A stretch of DNA of 64,000 nucleotides, taken from Rhizophagus irregularis (taxonomy: Eukaryota > Glomeromycota > Glomeromycetes > Glomerales > Glomeraceae). Shown here piece after piece: positions 1 through 11,920 of the stretch. The stretch lies in the NCBI RefSeq assembly GCF_026210795.1, contig NC_089447.1, positions 2,606,501 to 2,670,500 on the forward strand, given 5' to 3'. The notes under the pieces were generated by a model. It was not told where the DNA came from. It made no database searches and saw only the letters and a program-made list of their open reading frames with translations. The position numbers were made by a program, and so were the translations under genes. Position 1 is the stretch's first letter. The number at the start of each line of letters is the position of its first letter.

Positions 1-1580
1 TTTCATTTCACTTTTAATACAATTATTTCAAATTGTACAATTAAAAAAATTAGCTAATCATTGATTAAATAAATTTTATATATAAATAAATTATTTAAGT
101 GCGTAATATTAAAATTTACAGTAAATTTAATAAACTAATTAGAAGTAAAATCACCTGAGTGAAATCACCTTTAGGTGATTTTACCCTGGGTGCAAATTAG
201 CAACACTCTTAAATAAAATATAAAAAATTTTCAAATTTGGGGTGGTGCTTATTTTTGTTTTTCAAGTTTTTTTGGCAAAAGTCAGAGTGGTGTTTAAATT
301 TGGATGGTGCTTAAAAATGGAAGAATACGGTAAGTATTTATTTAGGAGTGAAAAAATAAAGCTAGGCAAAAAATTTTACTATTTGCATTTGAGAGCAGGT
401 ACTGTACAAAAAGATCTGTTTTATTCATAACTTTTAGATTTTTGAAGGTAGTTTTCACCAAAAAAAATTGGTATTGACTAAAATCAGAGAATACATAAAT
501 CTCAATTTTTCCTATCTTTTAAACATTTTTGAGAACTGTAAATTTTTCTTGAAGATGAATCTTAAAGTTATATATATAGTTTTTATCATTAAAAATTTTA
601 TCTTCAATGTTATATTTATCAGACTCTCATCACTATTACAAACTCTAAAAAACTTGGATAAAACCTTGGATGCTTGTCTGAGGAATTTGAACACTCTATA
701 AGTTCAAATCCACTTTTATTTTCAAACTGTATCATCCTTTTTACATATTTAATTAATTCAAATAACTAGAATAGACTAGAATTAATTAATTGCAATATTT
801 ACTATAATCATATATCTCTTTAATATGACATCAACTAACTTCCTTCCCATTAATCATTATCTTTCTGGAATTCTTTTTACCAATATGACTTCTAGATAAA
901 TTATTTCTAAGTTTTTTTGAATATATAAGTTGAATCACTAATAAAAAAACTAATTTTCTCCAGTAATAGGATTTATAGTTTTATAATTTGTTAAAAGAAT
1001 TTGATTATTATAAACAGGTCTAAAAAATTTACTAATATGATAACTAAAAACTTTTCATCTTTCTACAGTTTCAATAAGTTCTACAAATAATGTTGATTCA
1101 ATTAAGTTAAAATTAATAATTTTTCCTAAATACTATTTTAGTATTATGTAATATTTATAAATTATCAACTTTATGTTTATATAAAATGATGAATTCTACT
1201 CTTAATCTAAGTGATTTAACTTACTAGTAAATTTTACATAATTATATGAATTATTTATTCTTATCATATAATAAATTTAATTGGGCTAATTTGTCTACCT
1301 TTAATTAAAAAATTGATTTTATTACATTTTTATTATACAAAATACTATATAATATACGGTAAATTAAGGGTGAATAATATTTATAATTATATCATTTTTA
1401 TTATTTATTAATTTTTTTTCTTTCTTTTTTTTTTTTCTTTTTTATTTTATTTTATTTTATTTTTCCATTCCATTTTCTTTTTTTTATTTATTATTGTTAT
1501 TTGCTTTTATTTTTCTTTTAGATATTTTTTAAGTTTTTAGACTCTTTCAGGTTTTATAATTTTTAATATAAGGTCAAGTA
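1..1580. other. Gene-free AT-rich DNA
   Basis: No supported gene. The short open frames near 242-701 have no splice logic or recognisable residues and overlap one another on both strands. A palindromic stretch near 150-180 (ATCACCT and AGGTGAT arms) precedes a GGGTGCAAATTAGCAAC-like end. Pyrimidine-rich low-complexity sequence lies at 1405-1500. Confidence 0.6.
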
Positions 1581-1850
1581 AATAAAATTATTTGTTTCTC
1601 ATGAGTCATGACTGGATGGGTTATATAAATATTACAAAAAAATAAAAAAATTTATTTTATTTAGTCATATGATTTTAGTTTTGACCAATCATAATCATAA
1701 AAAAATGATTTTTTTTTTTACCCGATAATCCAGACAAAAAATTTATTAAATCAACTATCATTTTCTAGAAAATTGCTAAATTTTTTTTGAAAAATAAGAT
1801 AACTGGATCAAATTTAGCAATTTTTTTCATGAGAAACAAATAATTTTATT
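1581..1850. mobile_element. MITE-like element with 23-bp perfect inverted ends
   Basis: Positions 1581-1603 and 1828-1850 are exact reverse complements over 23 bp (core TTATTTGTTTCTCATG). They enclose about 220 bp with no coding capacity. The size and perfect termini fit a non-autonomous DNA transposon. I could not fix the target duplication, so the superfamily is open and the true ends may lie a few bases further out, since the next bases also partly match. Confidence 0.55.
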
Positions 1851-1856
1851 TTTTTA

Positions 1857-2542
1857 GCTTAATAATATAATATTTTAACATATTAGTTCTCTTTTTTGTT
1901 AATTTTGTTTTTTAATTTTGTTCCTTACTAATTATATTTTCTTTTTTTATACCATTCTTTAACTCCTTTCTTTTCAACATTATATATATAACACATTTTG
2001 CTCTTAATTTGCTTTTATTTGATTATTAATTTTTTTTATGAATTATAATGAGTTCACTTTTTAATTTAATTATGACCATTTTTTTTTTATAATAGGTATT
2101 TTTTTTTTATTTTTTAATTTTTAGGTTCTTATTTTATTTCCTAATTTTTATTTTTTACTAACTATATTTTTTTACTCTATATTGTTTTTTGATTTAACAA
2201 ATATGTTTTACTTTTTAATATCAAAAATTTTATTTTTTGACTTTATAGGTTTCATTATTATTTTATTCTTTAACTTTCTTTATGAGTTTTATTTTTTACT
2301 TTATAACTTTATTCTTTTGTTTTTTGCTTTGTTATTGTTATATATTTTTTTATATATCATAATTACTAACTCTGTTAAAAAAAAAAAGATATAAATTTGA
2401 TAGTTTTTTTTTAATTAATAAAATTTAATTAATGTTTTAAATCATTATAATACAAAAAAGAATTTGCAAATAAAAGTATTGCAAATTTTTAATAAAAATA
2501 AATTAAAATTGACTAATTAAAATTGATTAGAAAAAAACTATA
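1857..2542. other. Gene-free T-rich DNA
   Basis: Long T-rich tracts. The 70-codon frame at 2182-2394 is almost all Phe, Leu, Ile and Tyr, which is what T-rich DNA translates to, so it is not called. No structured feature seen. Confidence 0.6.
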
Positions 2543-2732
2543 TACAGTCATCCTCCCATATAATCATACCTTGCGGGACCATAAAAAAATGGTGGGACTA
2601 TAAAAATTATATATGATGTAATTAAAGGAAAGGTTTTTTTAATAAGTTTATTAGTAACTTGGGATTAATGTAAATGTGCTTATAAGGGAGTTGTGATTAT
2701 ACAGGGGGTGACTATATGGAAGGACGACTGTA
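2543..2732. mobile_element. Short pogo/Tigger-type MITE with TA flanks
   Basis: A 186-bp element (2545-2730) starts CAGTCATCC and ends GGACGACTG. The first and last 25 bp are imperfect inverted repeats, and TA dinucleotides flank both sides (2543-2544 and 2731-2732). CAGT termini with TA target sites are the signature of Tc1/mariner elements of the pogo/Tigger branch. It contains no open frame and is non-autonomous. Confidence 0.65.
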
Positions 2733-2802
2733 TATAAAATTTTAGAGATAATGATTTAATTTAGTTATTTAACCCAAGAAAAACTCAAATTACAATTATA
2801 AC

Positions 2803-5800
2803 TTAATTGCTGATCCGCATGTGATCGATAGAACAGATATAGTAAATTACGGCATTATGTTTAATAGTAAAAAAAAACGCGTTTGAAATCTCTTTTTCCC
2901 CATGTCAAAATCCCACATTACTCCAGGAAAACTTGTTGCAACTGGTAGTATTGTGCCAGAACTTCATTATGGTCCATATTTACGTGACTGGTGGATTTTT
3001 TCTAAAGAAAAAACTCAAGAAAAACAAACATATTATCCTATTCCTTTACGCTTAGGACTTGAAATTATAATCCAACTTAATAATAACCCATTTATTATAC
3101 GTATAGTTCGTAATGTTCATAGCTCTCTACAACCTGGCTATATTTGTGAAGGAAAAGGACAAAGTAGTGGTATTAATACAAGTGCTTCCACGGCTATTAC
3201 TTCTGTTTATCAATCTGTTTTTGGTAGTAAAACGAAATATGCAGGACTCTCTTATTTAGGTATAGACCAACCTGAAACAGCACAAAAACTATTAGAAGGA
3301 GTCATATTTCGTCCTTTTGTTGTTGAAGTAGAAAATATCACAGTTTTTGTTAGTTGTCTTGGTAAAATTACTATATCAAAAACAAATAAAATTGGCCATA
3401 ATTATGCAGCATCATTATTTCATAAATACAAAAGAGTACAATCAGTTTTTTATCAACACGTTGATAAAAATTCTTTTTTAATTACAATATATCAAAACAG
3501 TCAAATCATTGCTGAATATATAGATATTTCATCTAACGCTGTTTGGAAAAAAACTGGAGTTTTGACATCTATATTAGGTGAAACTTTATTTGTTATAAAT
3601 CATTCTCTAATTTTAGATAGAATAAACCAAGCACGTCAAGAACTTTATTCAAATAAATTGCCTAATGAATGCACACTTGCAGATTGGAATAACGAAATAA
3701 TTATGGAGCATTTATATGAATTGTATTTAAAAAGAAATATTAGACGATCAGTTGAATGGCATCAAATATTTCAAAATTGGATACAACAAAAAAGTAGCAT
3801 TATTGAATTATATACCCATCTTGATGATATATACGGTATAGATTATGAATTTCAAGAAAGAGAATTGCGGGCGTGGTATACTATGCTTCGTGCTACAGGA
3901 TGTACAAATATTACTCCATATAACAAAAATATTTCTTGTGTAAGTATAAATACATATATGGTGTTATTGATATTGTAAAATTATAATATTAATACTGTAC
4001 TATCTGTAAATCTGTACATTTATAGAAGGAGTTTTGGACGAATGCATCTGAACCTGAAAAAGATCGTGAAACAATTGCCAAATTATATGCAGAAGGACTT
4101 TTGTATGTAACTTCACCAACTCGTGCATTATGGGATTATTTTCGTAATAGTTATAATACAAATTCCAAAGGAATAGATGGTAAAACACGCATATTATCAA
4201 TAATTGCAGAAAAATTTACATATAAGGAGATAATTGAAGAGTTAAAGGTAGTGTGAAATTTTTGATATATTATAGAGACATGTATATAATATTTCATTAC
4301 TCATTAGTATAATTATTTAGGTTTCACCTAATTCAGTTAATGCAGCACAAAAACATTCCAGAATTAATGGATCTGGATGTCCTATACTGGAAAAGCCAGT
4401 TATTGTTCGTTCAAAAATGTCAGAGATCAAAGAAAAAGAATTCCAACTATTTTTTGCAGACAAAGCAAATATAAACATGAGTTCTTACAAAATAGACGCA
4501 AAAACACAATTACCAATACTTTATTTGAAAGATCAAAAAAGTGCTCTTTGGGAAAAATTTTCTGCTACTTATCCTGATGGAATGAAACGTACTTCTTTTA
4601 TGTCCCGTTTACAAAATAGCCGCTTCAAATATAGAGAAGATTTGGGAGGGTTGTGTATAACTTGCAATGATTATAGGTATCAACCTTTTGAAAATTTGAT
4701 TGAATTAGCGACTATAAATTTTTCCAATAAAATTCAAAGGGTTAGTATTATTGGTTGAATTTTTATTTTCTTGTTCAATTTAATTATATTTACATATAAT
4801 TTTTTTGTAGGATCAGTTAATCCATGAACTAGAATGTTTACGTCGTCATTTAAAGCGAAATTACGAAAGGGAATTATTTGTACATAAGAGTGGTACTACC
4901 GATCATGTGAATTGTATTAATCATTGTTTATTATTTGCATTTGGAGAATGCACACAACAACATTTTTCACGGTGTCAAGAGTGTGACAAAATGTTTATTT
5001 TATTCAAAGATCTTACTAATCAACTTGACGTTATCCATCATCCAAAACTCTTAGAATATCAAGAACAACTAACATGTTATTTGGCTCATCAAACTCGTAA
5101 AGCATACCTAAATGCTCAATTTAATTCTATTTTATGTGAATTAGATGACCATGGAGCCATTATTGTAGTTGATTACAAAATGCGAATTTTACCTGTAACA
5201 GCTCGGGAAACAAAGAGTGAATTTTTTGGAAAGCGTGGATGGACTCTCCATACGACTCTAGTGTTTCAAAAAGACAAAAATAATTCCGAAGAATTAGATA
5301 TTCAGGCTTATGACCATTGGAGTTCTGATACCAAGCAAGATGCTTGGTTTACAGCGTCATGTTTTGAATCAGTATTTATGACAATTAATCCTAAACCTCT
5401 CTGGATTAAAATTATTTCGGATAATGGAGGACATTATCATAATTCAGAACTAATGGCAATCATTAGTCATTGGTATGATTGGTATAATGTAGAAGTACGT
5501 GGATGGATTTTTCTTGAACCAGGAGAGGCGAAAACAACAGTTGATTCGCATCACGCAACGGTAAATAATTATTTTGATGTAATTTTTATTTTTTTTCTCA
5601 TTTTATGTTAAACAATTATAGATTGCACATGCGATCAAAAGATATGTTAGAATTGGATGTGATCTTACTGAAGGCGAAAATATTGAAATGGCACTTCAAG
5701 ATCTAAGCGGGACATCAGTATCACACATAGAACCAAATCGGGATATAGAAACATTAGTTGATCAAGAAAATTTAGATCAAGAAAATTCGAGGTAAGTTTA

Positions 5801-7412
5801 TTTTCAATTATCTCAATAAAATAAAGATATAATCGAAAATAGAATGATAGATCTATAATTTTATAATAGATCAAAAGTGTAAATTTATTGTGAAATCTTA
5901 TTTGTAATAAAAAATAATAACACGTAGTAAAACTATTTATAATTGAAAATACAATAAATAGAACACTAAAACTAGTAAAACAAAAATAAAAAATAGAATC
6001 ATTAGGTTTATAATTTTATATTAGATCAAAAGTGTAATTTATTTTGATTTTATTTATAAACAAAAAAAAAAATACAACTATACCGGTAAAATTATTTATA
6101 ATTGATGAAAATACAATAAATAGAATACTGAAACAAAAAATTACTGGTAAAACTAAATAAAAAATATTGTTCATAAATAATGGAGCGTAATAAAAATGAT
6201 AGAACGCTAGCAAAAAAAAAAATAATATCAATTATAAAATTACATAATAGGGATAATCAAAAACCAAAAAATACCAAAAATACCAAAGAAAAAAAATCTA
6301 AAACTATACCCGGCATCTCAAAGTGGTTTGAGTGGAGTTGGCCTGTAGCAGGTCAATTTGCTGGATACGTTCGTGCACGCTCTCTTCCACATATTGGCAA
6401 ATGGATCGATTTCTCTCCTGCGCAAATTGCTAACCTTTGTGGTACAGTTTACAGACCCTCCCCAACAGTTTCAGAGCCAACTGAGCCAAATACTCCTTGG
6501 ATAATGCCGAATCCTAGTATAAAAACAGGTTGTATAATTATTTATTGCTGCAAATTTGAAATCATGGAAAACTAAATAATTACCTGTAATTATTTATAAG
6601 ATTCGGAGTTTCCAATAAATGAGGTGATGAATGAAATCGTTGAGAGCCAAGCTATAAGGTAATATCGCCATGAATTTTCGTCTTATTTTATACTTAGCAA
6701 AATACTAACGCTAAGTAACTAAATCTTCAGCCTTGAACAAGAATTTCCTCTTAAAAAAGGATGGGCCTTGAAGGAAAATCTAAAACTTGGTAATAAAGGT
6801 GGAGGTAAACGTATATCAAAAAAGGTTGTTCAGTATTTACAAGGTTATTTTTTGGCTGGAAATCTGAGAGCCGTGGATCGCTATTCACCAGAAAATATGC
6901 ACACCTGTTTAGAAGAATTGGCTGCAGAGGGAGAACTTACCTTGGAAGAAATACCAACAGTAAAAACCATCAAAGAATGGATAGGAAGGTATAGTGCTAA
7001 TTTCAAAAAGGTAGCATCAGAGAAGGCGCTGGTTGAAAATATGGAAAGTAATCAAAGTGGAGCAGTTGCGAAAAGTAGTATTAGGCCCAATAAACGCCAA
7101 AAAAAAGGTTAAAAACTTATAGAGAGTGTTTTGTTAGAGTAGAAATTAGCGGACTATATCAATAAAACTATTATGAAATCTTCCTTTCCCCTATATAAAA
7201 CTTCGTAAACTGCAATATAATAAACGGTTTTTTTTTTACAATTTGCTTTTTGAAGATCCTCGTCACACAATTGTAATAGTAAATTACGCAATCTTATAAC
7301 AAATAATTGGTGATTTATTTAATACAAAATGATCATCAACATTATTATATATAAAAATTGCGCCACATTTTATTATAGAAACTCTATCGATCACATGCGG
7401 ATCGGCAATTAA
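2803..7412 (+). mobile_element. Complete-looking DNA transposon, TTAA target site, 26-bp TIRs
   Basis: The element proper is 2807-7408 (4,602 bp). Its first 26 bp (starting TTGCTGATCCGCATGTG) match the reverse complement of its last 26 bp with a single mismatch. TTAA lies immediately outside both ends (2803-2806 and 7409-7412). It holds one spliced gene on the plus strand that reads open from start to stop. A short direct repeat, ATAGTAAATTACG, sits inside both ends (about 2839 and 7277). TTAA duplications are known for piggyBac, Kolobok and Sola3; the transposase here is not a standard piggyBac protein. Intact frame, near-identical TIRs and clean TSD argue for recent movement. Confidence 0.85.
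2902..7112 (+). CDS. Transposase of the TTAA element, eight exons, about 1,105 aa
   Basis: Proposed exons: 2902-3939, 4026-4247, 4321-4740, 4811-5560, 5622-5791, 6251-6528, 6601-6658 and 6731-7112. Every junction has GT..AG and keeps phase, giving 1,106 codons including the stop, with no internal stop. The likely catalytic core is in exon 4: Asp in VVDYKMRILPV (about residue 681), Asp in ISDNGGHYHN (about 764), and an acidic third position in LEPGEAKTTVDSHHA (about 796-805). This suggests an RNase H-fold DDE/D enzyme. Cys pairs (CITC before it; CTQQHFSRCQEC at its start) could bind zinc. The C-terminus is basic (GWALKE...GGGKRISKK, ending RPNKRQKKG). The pattern recalls a family seen in animals with DYKMK and SDNAGCYHS motifs, from memory. 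The host superfamily name is uncertain. Confidence 0.8.
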
Positions 7413-8369
7413 AAGTTAAAATATTTCAGTTTAAAAAGATTAAAAGTTAAAATAAAGTTAAAATATATTTATTATTTATATCTTATTAAAAAAAATAAAT
7501 AAATAAGGAAAATAGTTGGATTATTTGTTATTTATATATATTATAATTTTGATTTTTATTTATTAGAAAAATATAAAAATTATTATCTGATAATAACTAA
7601 TATTATATAATTGCTAATAATTAATTATATGTAATAATTTAAGTATAAGACTAGTTTTCTCCCTATATGATTTAATACAAGTGACACCACTTATGTAAAT
7701 TAAATCATGTGAACTTGGTACATATGTATAATGTATATTATATCACTCATAAAAAATAGTAGCCAGATTTAGATTAATTAGGATTAGGGTTAGGAATTTA
7801 AGGATTTAGAATTGGAGGATTAGGATTAAATCCCTATAAAAAGTCTACATCCTTAAACTGTACTAGTTTTATGGTTAAAATATCCTTATATAGTAATAAT
7901 ATTCTTAAAATATACTGAAATTTGTACGAACAGTATATTTAAAATAGTGTTCTATAATAATAAATAAGTTTAAATTATACGAAAAATATACTTAATTTTT
8001 AAATGTAATATTGACTGGTATTTTAAAATATTCTGATTAGATATGGAAAATATCCTTAAAAGTAATTTATCAGTAATTTAGGTATGTTAATATAATATTC
8101 TTAAAATATACTGAAATTGTACAAATGGATATTTAAAATAGTGTTTCGAATTGTAATATTTTAAAATATTCCGGGAAGGACTATATACTATTCGTATCGG
8201 TTTCACAAATGACCTGGTATGTGATGATGTGTCCTTAAAATATTCTGATCGAGTACATGAATATTTCGATCGGCAAAAAATTAAATAAAATAACGTAATT
8301 AGATTATTTAATTTTATAAACTAAATTTCTTTCTTTCTTTAAAAGACACGAATTATTTTTTGAAAAAAG
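7413..8369. other. Intergenic DNA with a duplicated 50-bp segment
   Basis: No gene. A segment of about 50 bp around 7903-7957 (TATTCTTAAAATATACTGAAA, then AAAATAGTGTT) recurs around 8092-8150. TTAGGATTAGGGTTAGGA-like sequence occurs near 7780-7830. Similar wording near 24990-25280 suggests pieces of one repeat family on both sides of the gene cluster. Confidence 0.45.
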
Positions 8370-8479
8370 ATGTCAAAAACTAAAGACAAATGCAAGAATT
8401 GTGCAGGTAAAAAATGAGAACAAAAAAAAACAAAAAATAAAATGTGTGGCAATATAAATCGAATTTTATATCAATTTTT

Positions 8480-9489
8480 TTGAATCAATATTTCATAATT
8501 ATAGATTTCGATGCCAAGTTAGAGTTCATTATTTTCATTATTTTTATTTTGTTTTTTATTAGTGCATTATTACTAAAAGTTTCAGAAACAATGCCACCGG
8601 GAGAACCAGGAGGACCATCACCACCAGTAATACTAGGAGGAATTATTAGGACAAATGGTTCTGGATTATCTTTAAAATATCGATCTTTCTAATCTTAATA
8701 GCACGGTTGGTAAAGTCTTTCTGAAGGTTAGTTTTAAATTACTATGATTTTATATTTAATATATAGGCGAACACGGTATAGCAGTAATATTGAGATTTTG
8801 TTATGTATAATTATTATAAAGTTATTAATCCAATTTTCATATTTATATTATAAGCATCGCGAGATATCGAAGGAAATTCAAACAAAAAACATGTTAGGGA
8901 AAGTGATGGTAGTTCTTTTTCATCGTTTCTTTTGTTGTTTACAAAAAGTAAAATTCTTCTTTACTTATTTATAGATGATCAAGTAGAAATATTAGAAATA
9001 TCGGATACCAATAATACTAACGAAGATTTTTGTACGTTTCAAATTATGTCTTATAATCTTAATAATTAGAACAAACAATAATACTAAATTTATGTTTATT
9101 GTTTCTATATAAGGCTCAACCCTAAAAAATGATAAAAAAAGAGTGAAAATCGGTAAAATTTCGTATTTTTTTTCTACTTTGTTGATTAACAAAAGTAATA
9201 TTTACTTTTTGGTATTTTAAATTATATTAGGCAATACTTCGATATGTAAAAAAGTGACTAAACCGGGTATTGTATAATTAACAGAAAGCAAAACTTGTGA
9301 ACTTGAATCTGAAGTAATATATATATATTTTTTTCTTTAGACAAAGAAAGTTTATTGGCTATTAGTAATATTGGAGATCCTATTATAGATTCATTATTCT
9401 ATTCTTTGGGCAAATTGAAAAAAACTGGAGTTAAAAGTGTAGCAATGAATTTGGTTAATAATAGTATCCGATTTATCACATTAGACTGA
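8480..9489 (+). pseudogene. Truncated paralogue of the 12619-14657 gene, with one exon inverted
   Basis: Two exons match the intact minus-strand gene: 8975-9031 (DDQVEI...TNEDF) and 9341-9489 (LAISNIGDPIIDSLFYSLG), spliced in frame. A TGA at 9487-9489 ends the product where the intact gene has some 330 more codons. The flanks, introns and the GCGAACACGGTATA sequence near 8770 match the intact locus read on its own strand. The 8505-8690 segment, equivalent to its second exon, is the exception and lies in the opposite orientation. No full-length product is possible. A possible extra start, MSKTKDKCKNCAG, lies at 8370-8408 but has no match in the intact copy. Confidence 0.65.
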
Positions 9490-9740
9490 ATTTATAATTT
9501 TATATTATAAAATGTAAAAAAAAAATAAATAAAAAATTATGAATGATTTTTACGTAGAATAATTAATGTAAGTAAATTATTCGTTCAATTAACTTTTCAG
9601 CTAAAATTTAAAGTCATGGGATGTTTATTAAGTTGCCAGCTGGCACAATATATACAAAATATTTTAATTTTACGATAAAATCGCAACTGTACTATGGCAC
9701 TATCTTATTATTATTATAAAACTCATGATTTCATCATCAG

Positions 9741-10954
9741 TCACTCCTCCTTTCCATCATAGTCTCCTTCCTCTTCCTCTACGTCCAACCCCTCCTCCTC
9801 CTTTCCCTCCTTTTCATCATAGTCTCCTTCCTCTTCCTCTACGTCCAGCCCCTCCTCCTCCTTTCCCTCCTTTCCATCATGACCTTTCCCTTTCATGTCA
9901 TTATGAATTTCCTCTACCTCATTATCGTCCAGTTCCTTTTCCTTTCCCTCCTTTTCTTCTCCCTCATCATCTTCGTTAATTAAATCATCAAATCCATTTA
10001 TCAAGGTTCCATTTTTTTTAGAGACCAAATTTAGCTTTGACATACATTTTTTTTTAATCGAATAATTCCCATTGATTTCCACCACTTTTAACATTAGACT
10101 TTTTTTAATTATACTTGCCAAAGTATAGAACCCATTCTCATCAATACTACAATATTGAAACCCCAGATATTCAATATTTTTATTGGTACCCTTTAATAAT
10201 GCCTCTAAAATATATATAACACCTTTTTTACATATCAAACAATCATTAATTATTAGTTGTTTTAAATCCGGCCAGTTAGCCAAAGATCGACTAAGCATTT
10301 TCGATGTTTTTTTAGTGAAAAAATTATCTTCGAGATTAATAATTTGTAACTTCTTACACAAACTTAAAGACTCTATTATTCAACAAAGATCTGAGTTATA
10401 AAAGCTGTTTCAAGACAAAATTACTTTTGTTAGTGTAATTTTATGTTTATGTAGAACCATAGAAAGCAGTTTGGAACACTGTTTTCCTAAAACATTTTCT
10501 TTTATTGAAAATGTTTCTAAATAAGAAGTTTTCCTTCTCGAATTCAATAACGATTCTAATATAACTGTACCTCCTTCGCCTAACCCCGCGTCGTCGATTA
10601 TCAAGTGCTTTAAATTAACATTATTAGTTAAAAAAACTTTTAACGCCTTTGCACCGCTTTTTCCTAGTGCATTTTTACTAATTATCAGTTCTTCCAAATT
10701 TGTGCTTTCTTTAATTACTTCGCATATTTTTCTCAAAATTTCAAAGGTTTCTTGTTTGTTATTTTTAGTGAAGACACTCTCGAGGTTCAATTTCTAATTC
10801 AAATAAAAACTTTAGATTTATATTTAAAATATATCTTAATTTGTATAATAAGGTTAACCTTGAACTTGGTAGTTTTAAGCGTTTTGATTAGTTTGTCAAT
10901 TGTATTATTCGTAATTCTGTTCTCACTTAAGTCGATTTCTGGCAAGATATCCAT
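9741..10954 (-). pseudogene. RNA1: RanGAP (Rna1-type) pseudogene with two in-frame TGA codons
   Basis: The product would be the GTPase-activating protein for Ran, which drives nucleocytoplasmic transport from the cytoplasm. Exon 1 is 10859-10954 (MDILPEIDLSENRITNNTID) and exon 2 is 10793-9741, joined in phase. The total is 382 codons, close to the roughly 386 residues of yeast Rna1. Leucine-rich repeats run through most of it (LEELIISKNALGKSGAKAL; LKQLIINDCLICKKG). The C-terminus is a long acidic tail, as in RanGAP. Part of the tail is a 66-bp tandem duplication, giving two copies of KEGKEEEGLDVEEEEGDYD. TGA codons at 10410-10412 and 10380-10382 interrupt one repeat (ILS-stop-NSFYNSDLC-stop-IIESL). 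No GT..AG intron that I tried removes both and keeps frame. RanGAP is essential, so an intact copy should exist elsewhere. Confidence 0.75.
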
Positions 10955-11920
10955 GTTTACGATATAAAATTGGATGTTGAAAAAAAAGGAAAAAAGAGAG
11001 TTAAAAGCATTTGCAGTTCATTAAGAAATTTCACACGATTCTCCATATTGCGGTTGAATACATAAAAAAGGAAAAAAAATCCTCGTTAATATGACCTAAA
11101 AAGAAATTTTACATGATTTACTATGTCATCAATCTTTTCATCATTACACCAGTATTATGCCCATAGTTAAATTTTAATTTATTAATTGTTAAGTTATTTT
11201 CGGTTTCTTCTCTTAAGGAGAATCATGCGGCTTAAAACTAAGCGCATACATAGGATTGGTATCGTCCAAGACTCAGGTTTCTTCTTCTAGAAAATAAAAT
11301 TTTCTTGAAGAGGATCCTGCGGCTTAAGACTGAGCGCATATCGATACTTGTTCTATCTTATTTATACACATTGTTTTTGCTGATTTTTATTTCTGAAGAC
11401 TCATACTTCACGTATATTAATCAATCTATTACTCTATTTTATGTCTTCCTTCTATATAGATACTTGAAAGAAGAAACCATTTGGAACGGCCTTTCAGGTA
11501 ATTAGGTGTAAATGTATTTATATTAAAAATATTATAACTAACGTTTTTTCATTTTTAGAATCAGAACATCTGGACTTTGGAATGGACTTTAGGTAAATAT
11601 GAAAGAAAAACATATTTTTGGAATGATGAACTTTCGGTAAGTTTCATCAATATTTTTAAAATTTTTGTTTTACTGTTGTCTTACCATTATTTCTCCTATT
11701 GTCAGGGACCTCTCGCTACACTAAATTGAGATTGTCAAAGTGAAAACCTTCCCTTATTTGTTAAAATTGCCCTTATTTAAAATCAGTATAGTCAATTTTT
11801 TTACTTTATCTACGAATAATTAAAATTATCATTATACCTCCTAAAATATTAGCTAATATATCGTACTGTCATTGCTAAAAGTAAAAATTACTTTTACTAA
11901 TTTACTAATTGTTGTTATAA
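10955..11920. other. Intergenic DNA with a short direct repeat
   Basis: No supported gene. TGCGGCTTAA-ACT-AGCGCATA occurs twice, near 11227-11250 and 11319-11342, about 92 bp apart, each after a CTTGAAG/CTTAAGG-like lead-in. The 66-codon frame at 11305-11505 shows no family features. Confidence 0.45.

Noticed and set aside
690-720. AAGTTCAAATCC, resembling a tRNA T-arm
   Set aside because: No acceptor stem, D-arm or anticodon arm can be placed around it. No tRNA or rRNA was found in the window.
2182-2394. 70-codon hydrophobic frame that looks like a membrane protein
   Set aside because: T-rich DNA translates to Phe/Leu/Ile; no start context, introns or family features.
9725-9979. Plus-strand open frame rich in Pro and His
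   Set aside because: It is the antisense of the repetitive acidic tail of the RanGAP pseudogene; composition alone keeps it open.
10380-10412. A 52-nt intron (GTAATT..TAG) that would remove both TGA codons of RanGAP
   Set aside because: Joining at these borders leaves the following exon in a frame that stops at once (AGT CTT TAA) and would remove conserved repeat residues.
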